Source: Trichaptum fuscoviolaceum
Lineage: Eukaryota; Basidiomycota; Agaricomycetes; Hymenochaetales; Trichaptaceae
Direction: 5' to 3'
Assembly (NCBI GenBank): GCA_910574455.1
Contig: CAJSYZ010000010.1
Span: 388,770 to 452,769, forward strand
Length of the DNA stretch: 64,000 nt
Shown: positions 24,385 through 36,269 of the stretch, one piece after another
How the letters are laid out: each line of letters starts with the position of its first letter
Position numbering within the stretch: the stretch's first letter is position 1
Translations under genes and position numbers: made by a program
Notes under the pieces: model-generated
What the model was told of the DNA's origin: nothing
Database searches by the model: none
What the model saw: the letters and a program-made list of their open reading frames with translations, nothing else

Positions 24385-25489
24385 TCTCTCAAAATCAAAA
24401 CAATCTTTTGAGTGAGCTTCAGGCACATTATTCTACGCAACACAAATAGTTTGATAGTGAATTATCATATTTATTTTGATAGCATTCATGTACTTTGTTG
24501 TTGAACAAGTAGCATAACAGTGCTAAAAAGTGCTATTCTAACAGTATTTATTCATTTGTATTTTTTTGAGTGTCTCTGAGACTTTCATTTTTTTTCAAAT
24601 GGTGTAACTAAGCAATACAAAGCAATATAAAAAAGAATTACGGTGATAGGTGCTGTGGAAGTGGCTGAACTAGAAAGTGGTGCTTCAACTACATCACTTC
24701 GAGAGAAAGTTGTACAAATGTGTTCGACTCTCGGATACATTTGTGCACTTCACAAGTGTTTTTCTTATAACTTCTCTTCTAACGCCTGATTATGCTTCAT
24801 TAGCATGTCCAGTATAGCTATGTATCATAACTTTAATTTTTAATCGTCAGTAACATAGTGTAATTAGCTGCGAATGTTGAAATTTGACCCAAAAATGCAC
24901 AAAATGGCCACTTTTAGGTGTTGTTTCATTTTTATAGCCTCTCATAAAGCGCCGTTGGATCTCAAACTTTTATAAGAGCTTTTTCAATGTACATATAACA
25001 CGACTGTAAATTACTATAGAGATCCAAGGAAGTTAAAATATAACAGAAATGAAAGAATCTGAACAAATATGCATGAATCATGCATTTCTATTGTAGTCTT
25101 TAATTTGCACCCTTTGTAGCACACCCTTTAACGTCCTTTTTTTTGTGTACATATATTAGCATATGTTTAAGCTATCCAAGCATTGTGCCTGAGATGAACT
25201 AGTCGTCATAAAATATAAAGTGTATGTTATTGATATGTTTGAAGCTGTGAAAAGTTCTGAGACATACCATATATAGCAATTTCACGCGATTCTCAGGGTC
25301 GTGGCGCGCTATCTGCACGCACGAACGTCGTCGACGTCTTTCTTACTTTCTGCTTTGTTCTTCAAGCTCTCGCTTTGGACGACGGGCAAGAAGGCGTTTG
25401 CTGCGCGCAAACGCCATCTTGCTTCTGATTCCGCAGCCTCTCGCCTCTCGGGCGCGAGCTGTATGCTCACAAGCGCAGCTTTCTAGGCC

Positions 25490-25735
25490 TCGGGCGACGA
25501 GTCCTACTCCTACAACCTCCTTAACTCTCTGAACGGCGAGAAGCTCAAGGACAAGCGCAAGCCCGAGAACAAGGCAAAGCTGGAGACTGCCATCAACGAG
25601 ACGATCTCATGGCTCGATGCCTCGCAGGAAGCATAGAAGGAGGAGTACGAGGAGAAGCAGAAGGAGTTAGACAGCGTCGCAAACCACATCATGTAGAAGC
25701 TCTTATCCGGTGCGGGTGGTGCATTCCCTGGCGGT
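25490..25735 (+). pseudogene. Hsp70 C-terminal fragment (cytosolic Ssa-like), dead
   Basis: The frame reads ESYSYNLLNSLNGEKL, KLETAINETISWLDASQEA, KEEYEEKQKELDSVANHIM, then a Gly-rich GAGGAFPGG. This is the helical lid and Gly/Pro-rich tail of Hsp70 chaperones; the SWLDASQEA and EEYEEKQKEL blocks are typical of the cytosolic type. Two in-frame stops (after SQEA and after NHIM) and the absence of the ATPase and substrate-binding domains make it a relic. It lies inside the 3.77-kb TIR element, consistent with transposon capture of a host-gene 3' end. Confidence 0.88.
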
Positions 25736-26040
25736 GCGTCATTCCGTTTAGCTTAATGTCCTCTTTGCAATGGTGAGTAGCACATCAGATTTGACTGACA
25801 GTGGCTTGTTTTTTTACCGCAGATGCGCCAGAATCCATTGAGCTGTGCGTGATAAACGCTTGCGAGCTCTCGCTCTCTTTCCCCTTTGTACGAATACCTC
25901 CCTATCCTCAAGCAGATCCTCCGCAAGCAGTCCACCTTCCTCAATCTCACCGCTTTAAAATCAAGCTAAGCATCCTTGCCGAGGACGAGGAGGTCAGATG
26001 GGTAGAGAAAACCCACCCGGAACTGTCTTGTTTGCCTGTG

Positions 26041-26632
26041 TGATCTGAGAGCGACCGAAAGTCAACACCCTAATTTAGTCCTTCTGAGGACTTCCCACCG
26101 GCCGCTCGCAGAGACAAACAGCGGCAGCGCGTCTGGGAGCGAGAAGCGAGGGCCCGCGCGCCGCGCTTCTCTCGCCTGCGGTGCGCTCGTATGCCTCCTT
26201 TTTTTTACTCCTGGGGCCCGGCCAGTGGTCAGCGGGCCCGACGCGCTACGCACGGGCAGCGCGCCACCCTACCGGGGGTGGCGGGAACGGGGTGCGCTAT
26301 TCCCCGCCGCGTGCGCGCGCGCGCGTAAGGCCACCACGCGCACCGCCCTAGCGCGTGCTAATTTGTATTTAAAGTATTTATTTGAAATGTTAGATAGGCC
26401 TGGACTACAGTCCAGGCACTCTAAATTAGAATATAATATTTATTTCAAATGAGTACGGGTCCCTGCTGTCTTGCCGGGCGAAGCCCTGACAAGGCTGCGC
26501 CGGCACGCGCGGCCCAGGCAGAGCTGAAAGGCAGAATGAGCTGCCGAAGGCCTGCCGAAGTTACCGCGGTAACTATACAAACGGGTTGCGATAATTACTG
26601 CAAATCTATAAGATTATTAGCTGGTACTGGTG
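26041..26632. other. GC-rich right subterminal region of the TIR element
   Basis: Alternating GC runs (near 26310-26325), no coding signal, and a perfect hairpin GCCTGGACT-AC-AGTCCAGGC at 26398-26417 within an AT-rich patch. Confidence 0.6.
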
Positions 26633-29600
26633 TGGAGACGCACAAAATTTGTACACCGTCATTGACGCTACGGAAGTCGGTGATGTGTCTTGGAAGTCCT
26701 TTAGTAACTTCTACATGGACGACAATGGCCAAAAGGCGACAAACGAGAACACCGAGTCATGGAAGAGGAAAGAATATGATGTATGGTATCGGGATCCTCT
26801 GGAAGTGATCCGGAATTTGGTGGACAATCCGGCGTTGGAAGGCGAATTCGACTATGTCCCGTTTCGCGAGTATCAGCCGAAGGAGGACTCTGATGACAAA
26901 GAACGAGTATTCAGAAATTACATGTCCGGAAATTTTGCTTGGGAACAGGCTGTAGGTCATGAATCATAAACTCGCAGGAAACATGCTGATTATCCTTGAC
27001 CTAGAACAAGATCTACGCCGAAGATAAAGCAGTCCATGGATCTATGTTTGTTCCGGTGATCTTAGGGAGCGATAAGACAACAGTCTCTGTCGGAACTGGA
27101 AATAACAAATACTATCCGTTGTATCTCTCCATCGGGAATGTATCTAACAAGGCCCGGCGGTCACAGAAATTGAATACAGTCCAGCTTGTAGCATTTCTAG
27201 CAATACCAAAGAGTGTGTATCATACCGTAATATTTGATTAGCTCTGACACATTTTGCAGCTGAGCGGCAATACGAAAAGTCAGATGAATTCCGCCGCTTT
27301 CGACATCAAATTTTTCATTCGTCTATATCAAAAATCTTGAGTTCACTGAAGACCGCCATGTCCATAAACACTGAGTTAACCATTCTCCGGTGTCCTGATG
27401 GTCACTTGCGTAGGTCGGTTCTCGGACTCGGCTCGTATATAGCCGATTATCCGGAACAGGTGAGTCTATGCGCAATATGCACTGGATGGTGCTGCAAGTA
27501 AGTACCGTCCTTTCCCAAAATCATATCCGAGTCTGAGGCAATGACTTACTGTGGCGGCATAGATGCACAGCACCTCACAAGGACCTAGATAATTTGGAAT
27601 TTGTTTCAAATCCTCGAACAAAAGAGCTGCACGAACAATTGATAGATCAAGTAGATGGCAACAACATTAATAGAGCAACAATCCGGAAAGAGTACGGGTT
27701 CCACCAGGATATTGTGGTACGTACTTCAACTTCTTCACTGGATGCGTATTCTGCAACTTGTATGTTGTTCTGTAGCCTTTCACCAATGACTTTCCGCGCG
27801 CAGATATATGCGATCTCATATCTCCGGACCTGCTGCACCAAATCATCAAAGGCGTGTTCAAGGACCATCTTGTTGAGTGGATTTGCCAGTGCATGACCAC
27901 GACAGAGCTGGATATTGTGGATAAAAGGCACTATTACCTTACAAGTCGTTTAATGTGAATACCATTGCTAACTTTCACGTAGAATCAGAGTTGCTGCTCC
28001 TTTTCCTGGTCTTCGCAGATTTCCTGAAGGTCAAGGCTTCAAGCAATGGACAGGTAATGATTCAAAGGCGCTTATGAAAGTATGTGGTCTTTGCATCTCG
28101 CTCGAGGCGGTGGTTTGCTGATATCTGATGCAATCCACTTAGGTGTATCTTCCGGCTATTGTGGGCATTGTGCACGATGATATAATTCATGCATTGAGTG
28201 CATTTCTGGACTTCTGTTACCTTGTGCGTCGGTACACGATTACAGCCTCAAATCTTGATCAAATTAAAGCCTCTCTGGATCACTATCATCAATATCGGCA
28301 AATATTCATAGCAAAGGGCATCCGGGATAATTTTTCACTGCCACGACAACATGCCATGGTCCATTATCCAACAATGATCCCTCTCTTTGCTGCTCCTAGC
28401 GGATTGTGTTCGTCTATAACAGAAAATAAACACATTCACGCGGTCAAGGAGACATGGCGGCGCTCGAACAGAAATGATCCTTTGGGACAGATGATCACAG
28501 CAAACCAACGACTCAGCAAACTTATTGCGTCGAGGGCAGACTTCAAAAGGCGTGGACTGCTGGACGATACGCTGGCTGAGGCTATGTGGAATGCCTTGCG
28601 AGACGTTTTGGGAAAAATATGTCAGAGTCAAAGACGGATGACGCCGAGAAGGCCCCAACCCAGAGGGAGCAGATGCAACATCATGGCGTACAAACAACAG
28701 GGGCAGCCGATGATACAGAGGACTTCTTCGATGACATTGTGGGCAACCAAGAGCAAATCGAAATTGCTGACCTGGAGGATTCCGGAAGTTCAGTGGATGA
28801 GCCCCAGTGTGGTGCGGTTCATAGCGTAGAATGCCAGCTTCGCTTGGGCGGCAGAAATGACCCTTTGAGCTTGATGTTAATGGCTTTGAAACAACGTTAG
28901 TATTACTTAGTAACCCGTGCTTTTGGTGCTGCACATCTGACTTCTCTGTTGTTATACTTGCAGAGTCCAGTAAGGTGTACCCGAAACAGCTCAACGCGCT
29001 TGCGGCGATAAAAGGCCATCCAGAGCTTCGACAGCTCCGACAGCTCATTAAAGAATACTTATTCAACAAGTACGAGAAGCGCAATTCCAACTTAAGGGGC
29101 TCCTCTGGCAGAGCCGAACCAACAGCTGAATTGGACATGAACAATGACTTCTCAATTTTCCATTCAGCCACCGCTTTCTTTGCCTACCGTGGCGAATCGA
29201 TCCCAATAGAACAAGCAATGAGGGAGGTGATCAGGTCCAATCCCTCTTGGCGCGGAAAAGCAAGACATGACGCAGTCCTTGTTCGAGTTAGCCCCCGCAA
29301 AAAGGGGTTTTCAGGAATGAGAGTTGCCCGGGTTATGCTTCTTTTTTCCTTCACCGCTAAAGGGGAGCATCAGGACTGCGCTCTCGTCCAATTGTTCAAG
29401 CGTGTTGGAGACTCGCCTGACCCAAAAACAAGTATGTGGATTGTCGAGCCGGAATATGAGTTAGAGACCTCTACCGCCTGTGTTGAATGCTGTTCTGGTG
29501 TGAATGCCAGTGGCAGACGTCACTATCACCGTGACTGCAAGGCTCCGAAGCTATTGGTGATAGGTATAGGGGACATCTTTCGTTTGGCTCACCTCCTTGG

Positions 29601-29731
29601 TTCCAAAGGGTGATGAATGTCCGCCGAAGTCATTGACACCTGAGAAGTCCCTGGACTTTTATGATAGATTCTATGTTAACCGATTTGCTGACATGCACAT
29701 GCACGAATCTTTGTACGAAAATAGACAGTGA

Positions 29732-30997
29732 TAAACATAAACTTTTCATTCAGCACATACGGAGTATATTGAAACTTATGAATTGAGGATACTACGGTAC
29801 TGAAAGAAAATGATGTGAAAACAGACCTTCTTCAGTGTTGTAGATGATGGTAGCCAAATATTGCAGTCAGTGCGATGGTCGGAAATCATTCCCCGGGCGG
29901 CCGCCGGCGTCGAGTAGTACAGTAGTAGTAGTAGTAGTAGTACTAGTACTAGTACAGTACTATTGGTACAAATTTTTTTACATAACACCAATCCAACTTG
30001 AAAGCCTGAGTGCTTTTCAAGTTGAACACTGGCATTTGACTCGAACCAATGACTCGGACCTACTACTACTAGTACTAGTAGTAGTACTACCTCAGGCCGG
30101 AAGTTCTCAACTTGAATCCGGAAAGAGCCTGAGGCATGCTTCAAGTTTCCACTCACTGGTAGCTACTAGTACGTTGGCTCGAAGTTACAACTTGAAACAG
30201 TACGACAAATTCAGTGTTGAGATATAATAAAATGACAGTACTAGTTATGACCTAGTAAAAAACAAACTCTCGAGAAGCTCACATTGCCATCAGCGGACTC
30301 AAGCTCGAACTGACTCGCCGAGTCGGATCATGCCAGTGACCTACCTCAGGCCAGAAGTTCCCCATTGGCATCCGGAAAGAGGCATGCTTTCCTCTCCAAG
30401 TTAGCTATGTTTTGAACTTGAAGTTACAAATAGTACGATTAGCATAGTAGTAATACTGTATACTAGTACACATGAAGCGCTTCAGAGGAAAGCGTAGATA
30501 TGATGGAGGATGATTGAGTAGCCTCAGGCTGATAGTGGTGTATCACTGCAGTTCCCGACTTGCATAGTATGAAATATCAAAAAAAAAACTTGAATATGAG
30601 TACTTTAAACTTCAAAATGTACCACTACTAGGCTGAGTAGTAGTACTGTAGTACTACGACTTCAAGTTCATGTTGAGCACCTGTCATAAAGATAAGTATA
30701 TGAATATTATTAAATATTATTTTGTCATATTCAAGAAGATTTATTGGCGGTAGTGGTTTCTAACTTGAATACTAGTACTTATAGTACAGAGCTGACTTGT
30801 AAAGAGTAGAGTCTGAAGAGAGAAGAGTAAGTGGATCACCATAGAGTAAACCATTAAATAGTAAGAGTACAAATACCTTAAACATAATATTTGTCCATGA
30901 ACAAAAAAAAACTTGTCCTTGGGCCTCAGCCAAAATGGTGTGCCGGTGACCAATGGATCGATTTGTAACCGTCAGCTAGTACACTGCCGTACTTATA
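29732..30997. repeat. Gene-free repeat-word block between convergent right-arm genes
   Basis: The counterpart of 1451-2220 but longer. It has TAG runs at about 29913-29960 and 30060-30090, CAAGTTGAA words at about 29995-30025, CCTGAGGC/GCCTCAGGC words at 30090-30135 and 30520, and ACTACTAGGCTGAG near 30623. No coding signal is seen. Confidence 0.7.
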
Positions 30998-32864
30998 TCA
31001 GTACTGGTGTGGGATAGGGTCCAATTTGTCGAGAAGAGCAAATAGGATTCCATAATCCGTTAAATAGAATGGACCATACTCATGAAGTAGATCGTTGACT
31101 GTTTTCAAGACGAGAGAGTCAATATTCTCTTCTGTTGGAACAAGGGCTTCAAGATGCTCCATGTGCTCGATATCCTTGAGGAACAAGTGGGTGGACCTGT
31201 CCAGATTTTCCTCGTCTGTATCTTTGTAATCGGCATTGTCAAATCGTCCAATGCCCTGACTCGCTTCGATAATCCCTATTTGAGAGGCATCCATCTTCAT
31301 CGTAAACCGACACATTGCACCATCATTTTTGAGGAGCATATCCAAGAGCAAGTCGTCAGAGAGGATAATTAAGCATTTCCTGATCCAATTGAACCTGCTC
31401 AGGATGGCCGAACGGTCTCCATATTTGCGCAGGAGTTGTCGATTTATCTTCAACGAGGATGCTACGCCGTCAGCCGAGTCGGCGCCAAGAATATCCATTG
31501 ACTTCTGAATGAGTTGTTGAATGTCGGACAGAGCACCCTCTCCACCGGCACGTTCAAGTTCACGTTTCCATTGACGCCGTGCATCACGTGCTGTTCCGGC
31601 TTGAAAGACAGCCTTCGTCTGAGTGGCAGAACAATTGACTTCTGTTTCGAGAGTCGAATGTTGGTCGACTCTGACTGTTGTCCCGAACTGCATTCGTCTA
31701 AGGCGGCTACCCAATCCTTGCATTCGTTATAGGACCAAATAAGAAGGGGCAGGAAGAACTTAAGCGCAAGCCTGGGATTTCGGGGTTTGCGTTCAGATCT
31801 TTCGAGATTCATAGCCATGACTGTCGTAAAGTGCTTCAATTGAGTAGCGAGTTCATGACGAATATTTCTCCTGAGCTCTGTGTCTTTGATGTCAATCCTT
31901 ATCGCAGAGAAGACAGATTTCGTCTGTATCCAACGATTGCCGAGCTCCTTACTATCCTCAAGTCGAATTTGCCAGCGCAGGATCGTATGGTGTGAATGAT
32001 AATGGGTTACTAAGCAAGTCAAAAAGTAGTCCCAGATGACGCCCCCAGTAAAAATATTGGAGAGTTTTCTTGACGGAAAATGCGCCGGGAAGAACAGATA
32101 TGAAGGCTGTGGCGACAGCAAGTCTGAATTCATCCACACGTTTGTTGATAAGCAGATGAAGCGGCTCAGACTGTATATCACCGAGAAGAATAGGACGAGA
32201 AGTTAGAAATGATTAAGTCAGAGTTTATTTCAAGTCCAAGATGCAGCCTGGGCTTACCATGTGATGCTTGAAGATCGCTAGCTCTTCAGTGAGTTTGAAG
32301 AGCATGTCCGTGTACTGAAATGTATTGGACTCAAGCTGATCTATCGCCCTCTCCATCTTTCTCCGCAGAGCTTGAATCTCCCTATCCCTCTTAAGGATCC
32401 TCATATTTGCTGAATCAAAGCACATCCCTAGGCGCTCAGCCAGGTGAAGCGTTTCCTGAAAGTCCTCCGACGAGAATCCGACGCGGTCTGCACGCTTTAT
32501 CTTGGACGACAAACTTTTGACGATTGATTGGACCACGGTGCTATCGATAAATAGTTTTGACTGAAAGCCTCGGGGTAAGTCCTCTGTCAATTCACCAAAG
32601 ATAAGCCAAGCTGCGTAGTAAGTAAGCAATATGATCCCTACCGAAATCGATAAGTTCGAGAAATGCATCCTGTTCCCAGTCGGTGCCAGACTCGGAGTCG
32701 GACCCATCGACAATCGAGCGCTTTGAGCTACTACTGTTGCGAGTACCAGGTATGGTGAATTCTGAAACGCTCTGCTCATCATCTGTATCCGGGCTAGAGA
32801 CTGACTCGTCATCTGTATCCGAGCAAGAGCCTGAAGTTTTGTCCCCGCGTTCGGAACTTGACAT
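30998..32864 (-). pseudogene. Gene C, right-arm copy: uncharacterised coiled-coil protein (two frame breaks)
   Basis: The start MSSSERGDKTSG (32864) opens a Ser/Asp-rich leader with repeated DTDDE. After an intron donor at GGTAGGG (about 32640) and acceptor TTGACAG comes a coiled coil (RDREIQALRRKMERAIDQLE, FQYTDML), then an intron (about 32195-32260), then the globular part. Relative to the left copy there are two frame changes: near 32085 (after ISVLPG) and near 31680 (between ALDECSSGQ and STLETEVNCSATQ). The C-terminal block YGPFYLTDYGILFALLDKLD and the stop at 30998 are intact. No recognised family. The 1-1450 copy is unbroken where visible, so this appears to be the decayed partner. Confidence 0.7.
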
Positions 32865-34205
32865 GCTGGGAGTTTGACAGTAACCTAACTTCGAGCCTCA
32901 ATGGTAAGAAATACCAGTAATGGCGTGCCACTACCAGCGGCGGAGAGTAGTAATTGAAAGAAAAGCAAGGCTTGTTGACGAAGGATGGTTCAAGTTTAAG
33001 CGCCGTGTGAACGGCGTGGATCTATAGGGGCATCATCGGTCATCATCCTCAGGCTGAGCCTGCCAGTGAGTACCAGTGCCAGTCACATTGGTGTGAGTGA
33101 ATGATGACAGGCGGTAGTTACTAACTTACTAGTACTAACTTTAGTGAACTCTCACTCAGCGGAAACTCAGCAGACTGCCGATTTGTGGGACCCTCGATAA
33201 AGGCCTCTGGCGACTTGGTCCTTCAGTTATATTGGGACAATTTGAGCCACGTTCAAGTTTGTGCCACTGCCACTGCCACTGGCAGGACCCGGCCCGGGAT
33301 CAGGTCAGCCTGCCAGCCCAGTGAGTGAGGCTGCCGGTGTTGGCCTACTACTAGTAGTAGTAGTACTATAGTAGTAGTAGTAGTAGTAGGCCCTTCCGGC
33401 GCTCTCTTGCTATCCGAACTCAGGTGTGTCAGGCCTTGAATCCCCTCTACTTCTGGATGTCGGTTCAGCTCTCAAGAACTCGGATTCTGCCCCATCTGTC
33501 GCAACTACTTACGAAGCCCATATCATTGTGCTTGTCACTGGCCCTCCTCAACTGAAGCTCAGCCAGGCCTTGAAGATCGTCTGCCAGTGCCAGTGGCCGG
33601 AACTTGTTCAGAGCCGAATCGGATGTTCCGCACATGTATGTATTTTAGTACTACAACTAGAGCTCTAATACTACTAATACTACTACTAGTAGTATTACTA
33701 ACAGTGGTAGACTCGGAGATTGTCACTCACTGGCACTCACTGGCAGCCTGAGGCTGGCAGGCACTGGCAGTGACAGGGGACTTCCTGTCCGGAGTTCGAA
33801 ACGGGCCGTTGCCAGCAGCAACTTGAACTTCAAAGTCGTGCTGAGTCACCGGCGCCGTGCACTACTAGTACTAGTAGTACTACTACTAGTAGTAGTATAG
33901 TAGTAGTAGTAGTAGCTGCCACTGGCAGCCAGATTCAAGTTGAACTTGAACCGCTGACTCGTCACCGCCGCGTGCGTCACGGTGACTCCGACTCGCAGTC
34001 ACCAGTGCCAGTGGCAACTCCGAGTCCTTGAACTTCAGCCTGCTACTACTAGTAGTGAGCGTCCGGACTAGCTTTAGCAGTAACCCAATACCCATCCAGA
34101 GTCAAATTGAACCTGAAACTTGAACTAAACTGCGCTGGCTGTCTCTGTGCCCCAGCCCGCCGCAACTTTTATCAATACATAGCAGAAAAAAACATCAACT
34201 TGAAC
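32865..34205. repeat. Dense repeat-word region outside the right arm
   Basis: Long TAG/CTA palindrome runs at about 33341-33388, 33672-33700 and 33862-33915; CCACTGCCACTGGCAGG near 33282; CAGCCTGAGGCTGGC near 33740; CTTGAACTTCAAAG near 33822; and CGACTCGCAGTCACC near 33988. No recognisable gene. Confidence 0.7.
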
Positions 34206-34532
34206 ATGGCATCAGATACTTTCAACGTATTTATGTCCGGCACAGGAAACGCTGATAGTAGGGCTCACCATATTGTTAATGGTCCGTATATCGTCATGGT
34301 ATACTGACAGTTGTCTGAAATATTCACTACTAATTTCCATTCCTTTACTAAAAACAGCGGCTAGTATAGGATTGGGTTCACACCCCGTTGCGAAGGAGGA
34401 TATTTACTTGGCAAACGTCCTTGACCGTATAAAATTCATCTTGCAAGCATGGGTGGAGAAACCCGGAACAAAAAAGACAGACCTAGCAGCACGCGCAGCT
34501 GTAATAATCGCAAACGGACTTCCGGACAAACC

Positions 34533-34904
34533 GTGAGTGACGGTCTCAGCCTGATTACTATGCGCCTGATTCTGACTCTTAAATTTGGCCCACTGGCAGT
34601 GGCGAAGTCTTGGAATCACATACCGCTCAGGCTGCTAGTGACTGTGAGGCTAGTACCAGTAAGGTGCCAGTGCTGGAAGCTGACGCCGAATCCGAGTCGT
34701 GAGTAACGGTATCAGCCTGAGTGCGCGTCCGAGTCTGACCATTCTTGAATTTGGAATGCACACATCAAGTGGCGAAGTCACGGAATTACATGCCAGTGAG
34801 GCCGGAAACTTGAACTTGAAGGTGTCGGAACATGAAGCTGACGTATCCGAGTCGTGAGTTACGGCGCCAGCCTGAGTACGCATCCGATTCTGATCATCTG
34901 ACAG
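34533..34904 (+). repeat. Tandemly duplicated exon-intron units in gene D
   Basis: Two to three copies of a ~155-165 bp unit. Each has an exon beginning TGGCGAAGTC and ending ATCCGAGTC, and an intron beginning GTGAGTNACGG...CAGCCTGA. The exon peptides start GEV and end EAD-x-x-ES. The exons are built largely from the same repeat words as the surrounding DNA. Confidence 0.8.
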
Positions 34905-36060
34905 TGGCAGCAACATCCACAAACACATCGGCCGTTCCCCCTACGACGATATCATGAAGGCCTTAGCCTCTATGAAAGAGCTAGAGCAACTTCGGATCGA
35001 CACTGAGGAGAAAGAAAGAAGGCTTTGAGATGAAAAGGAAGATTTCGAACGGAGGCATAGGGAACTCCTGATAAATAAGCGGGACAGTGATCAGGAGCAA
35101 TTAAAGCTTTTGCAGAATGAGTTGATGAAAACCAAAAAACTTATCTCAAATGTCGAATCAAACCTCTCAGAAGCCAACTTCAGCCGGGCGACTGACTCAC
35201 TCCAGCTTCACAAGGAGAAGGATATACATGAGGAGCAATTGAAAAAGCATGAGGACGCTATTGAAGCTCTAAAGAAACAGCTCGCTCAAGATTACACCCT
35301 AATCGCGAGAGCTTCAGCTCAGGAGAGTCTCTTCGCCGTGACTTCGCGCAGGCTCACTAACCTGGAAAATTATCGAAAGCAGTCACTAGAAAAGGAACAG
35401 CGGATTGTAGGACATATACGGGCTATTGACGACGCATTCGTTGATGTGACTGAGGAATTGGACTCGAAGGCGGACAAAGTGACACTCGAGGAGATGGCTG
35501 GGACTTACAAGTGTTTGCAGGAGACAGTGAAGGGTCTTGTATACACAGTACACGACTTACAGATTAGTGCGGCAGCCGCCAAAGGGGTAAGCCAATTTTG
35601 AGCTGCTATTGTAAAACAAATGAAGCTCACAGGATCTCACCCAGAACAAAGCCGCCAAAGCCAGCAGTAAAATACGCACCCTCTGCGAGGACAATAGGGT
35701 AGTCGTCATGAAAAGCTTCATAATTGCGTTCCCATTAGAGAAAGGATTCTTCTCTCCAAAACAGGTCATCCCTTATGACATTACTGGCGAAAGTGGTTTT
35801 ATGATTCGAAATTTTTTGAACAAGGTTGAACAACTCTACATGAAGTTCGCGACCCTATCACCTGGGCCGGGCAAGAAGCTAAAGGAAGGACGACGTACAG
35901 GCAAAGTCGGCATGAGTGGCATAGCTCAGGGCCCAGTGACAATCCTGTCTAATGACATTGCTATCATTCCAAGGCATCTATTCGACGACCTGATTGTCGA
36001 CATCACCAAGTCCTTGGCAGAGTTAGAGCTGACAGAGGCGTATGCGAAGGGAAATGATGA

Positions 36061-36269
36061 AGGAAAGGGGAAGGGAAAGGAAAGGGAAAGGGAAAGGGAA
36101 AGGGAAAGGGAAAGGGAAAGGGAAAGGGAAAGGGAAAGGGAAAGGGAAAGGGAAAGGGAAAGGGAAAGGGAAAGGGAAAGGGAAAGGGAAAGGGAAAGGG
36201 AAAGGGAAAGGGAAAGGGAAAAGGGAAAGGGAAAGGGAAAGGGAAAAGGGAAAGGGAAAGGGAAAGGAT
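36061..36269 (+). repeat. GGGAAA hexanucleotide tract, pure purine for ~200 bp
   Basis: About 33 near-perfect GGGAAA units, all purines on the plus strand. Two units carry an extra A (near 36220 and 36246), each shifting frame. Read in gene D it gives Glu-Arg or Gly-Lys repeats depending on frame; all three plus frames stay open through it. Confidence 0.95.

Larger units (their letters stand above)
22862..26632. mobile_element. 3.77-kb TIR element, hAT-like, non-autonomous, carrying a host-gene fragment
   Basis: Terminal inverted repeats of about 70 bp share CTAATAATCT, ATAGATTTGC, GTAATTATCGCAACCCG and TTTGTATAGTTA blocks. TGGAGAC occurs just outside both ends (22855-22861 and 26633-26639), and the left arm has this transposase sequence only once. 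A 7-8 bp duplication and a GTACC near the tips suggest the hAT superfamily, but no hAT transposase is visible. The ends are GC-rich and the middle (24180-25270) is strongly AT-rich. Contents include short unrecognised frames at 23478-24197 and an Hsp70 relic. Confidence 0.85.
21988..29731 (+). pseudogene. Plavaka-type transposase, right-arm copy (interrupted and frameshifted)
   Basis: Same protein as the left copy. The start MPVTRR (21988) is followed by a C2H2 finger (Cx4C-x12-Hx4H), acidic linker, DFLYREEQMSAGN (about 22680), a break by a 3.77-kb element at 22862-26632, WKRKEYDVWYRDP (about 26760), FVPVILGSDKT (about 27045), ADYPEQ (about 27440), DFCYLVRRYT (about 28210), FSLPRQHAMVHY (about 28335) and GLCSSITENKH (about 28405). 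Private damage: a 1-nt deletion near 28607 (KNMSE block leaves the frame) and a 2-nt deletion near 29602 (frame ends at LLGSKG). The terminal block FYVNRFADMHMHES and the stop near 29731 are still recognisable downstream. Introns match the left copy, including the site after YLN. Confidence 0.85.

Noticed and set aside
1..32864. The palindrome as an assembly fold-back artefact
   Set aside because: The arms differ by many substitutions, by independent indels and by two private insertions with target duplications, which a fold-back could not create.
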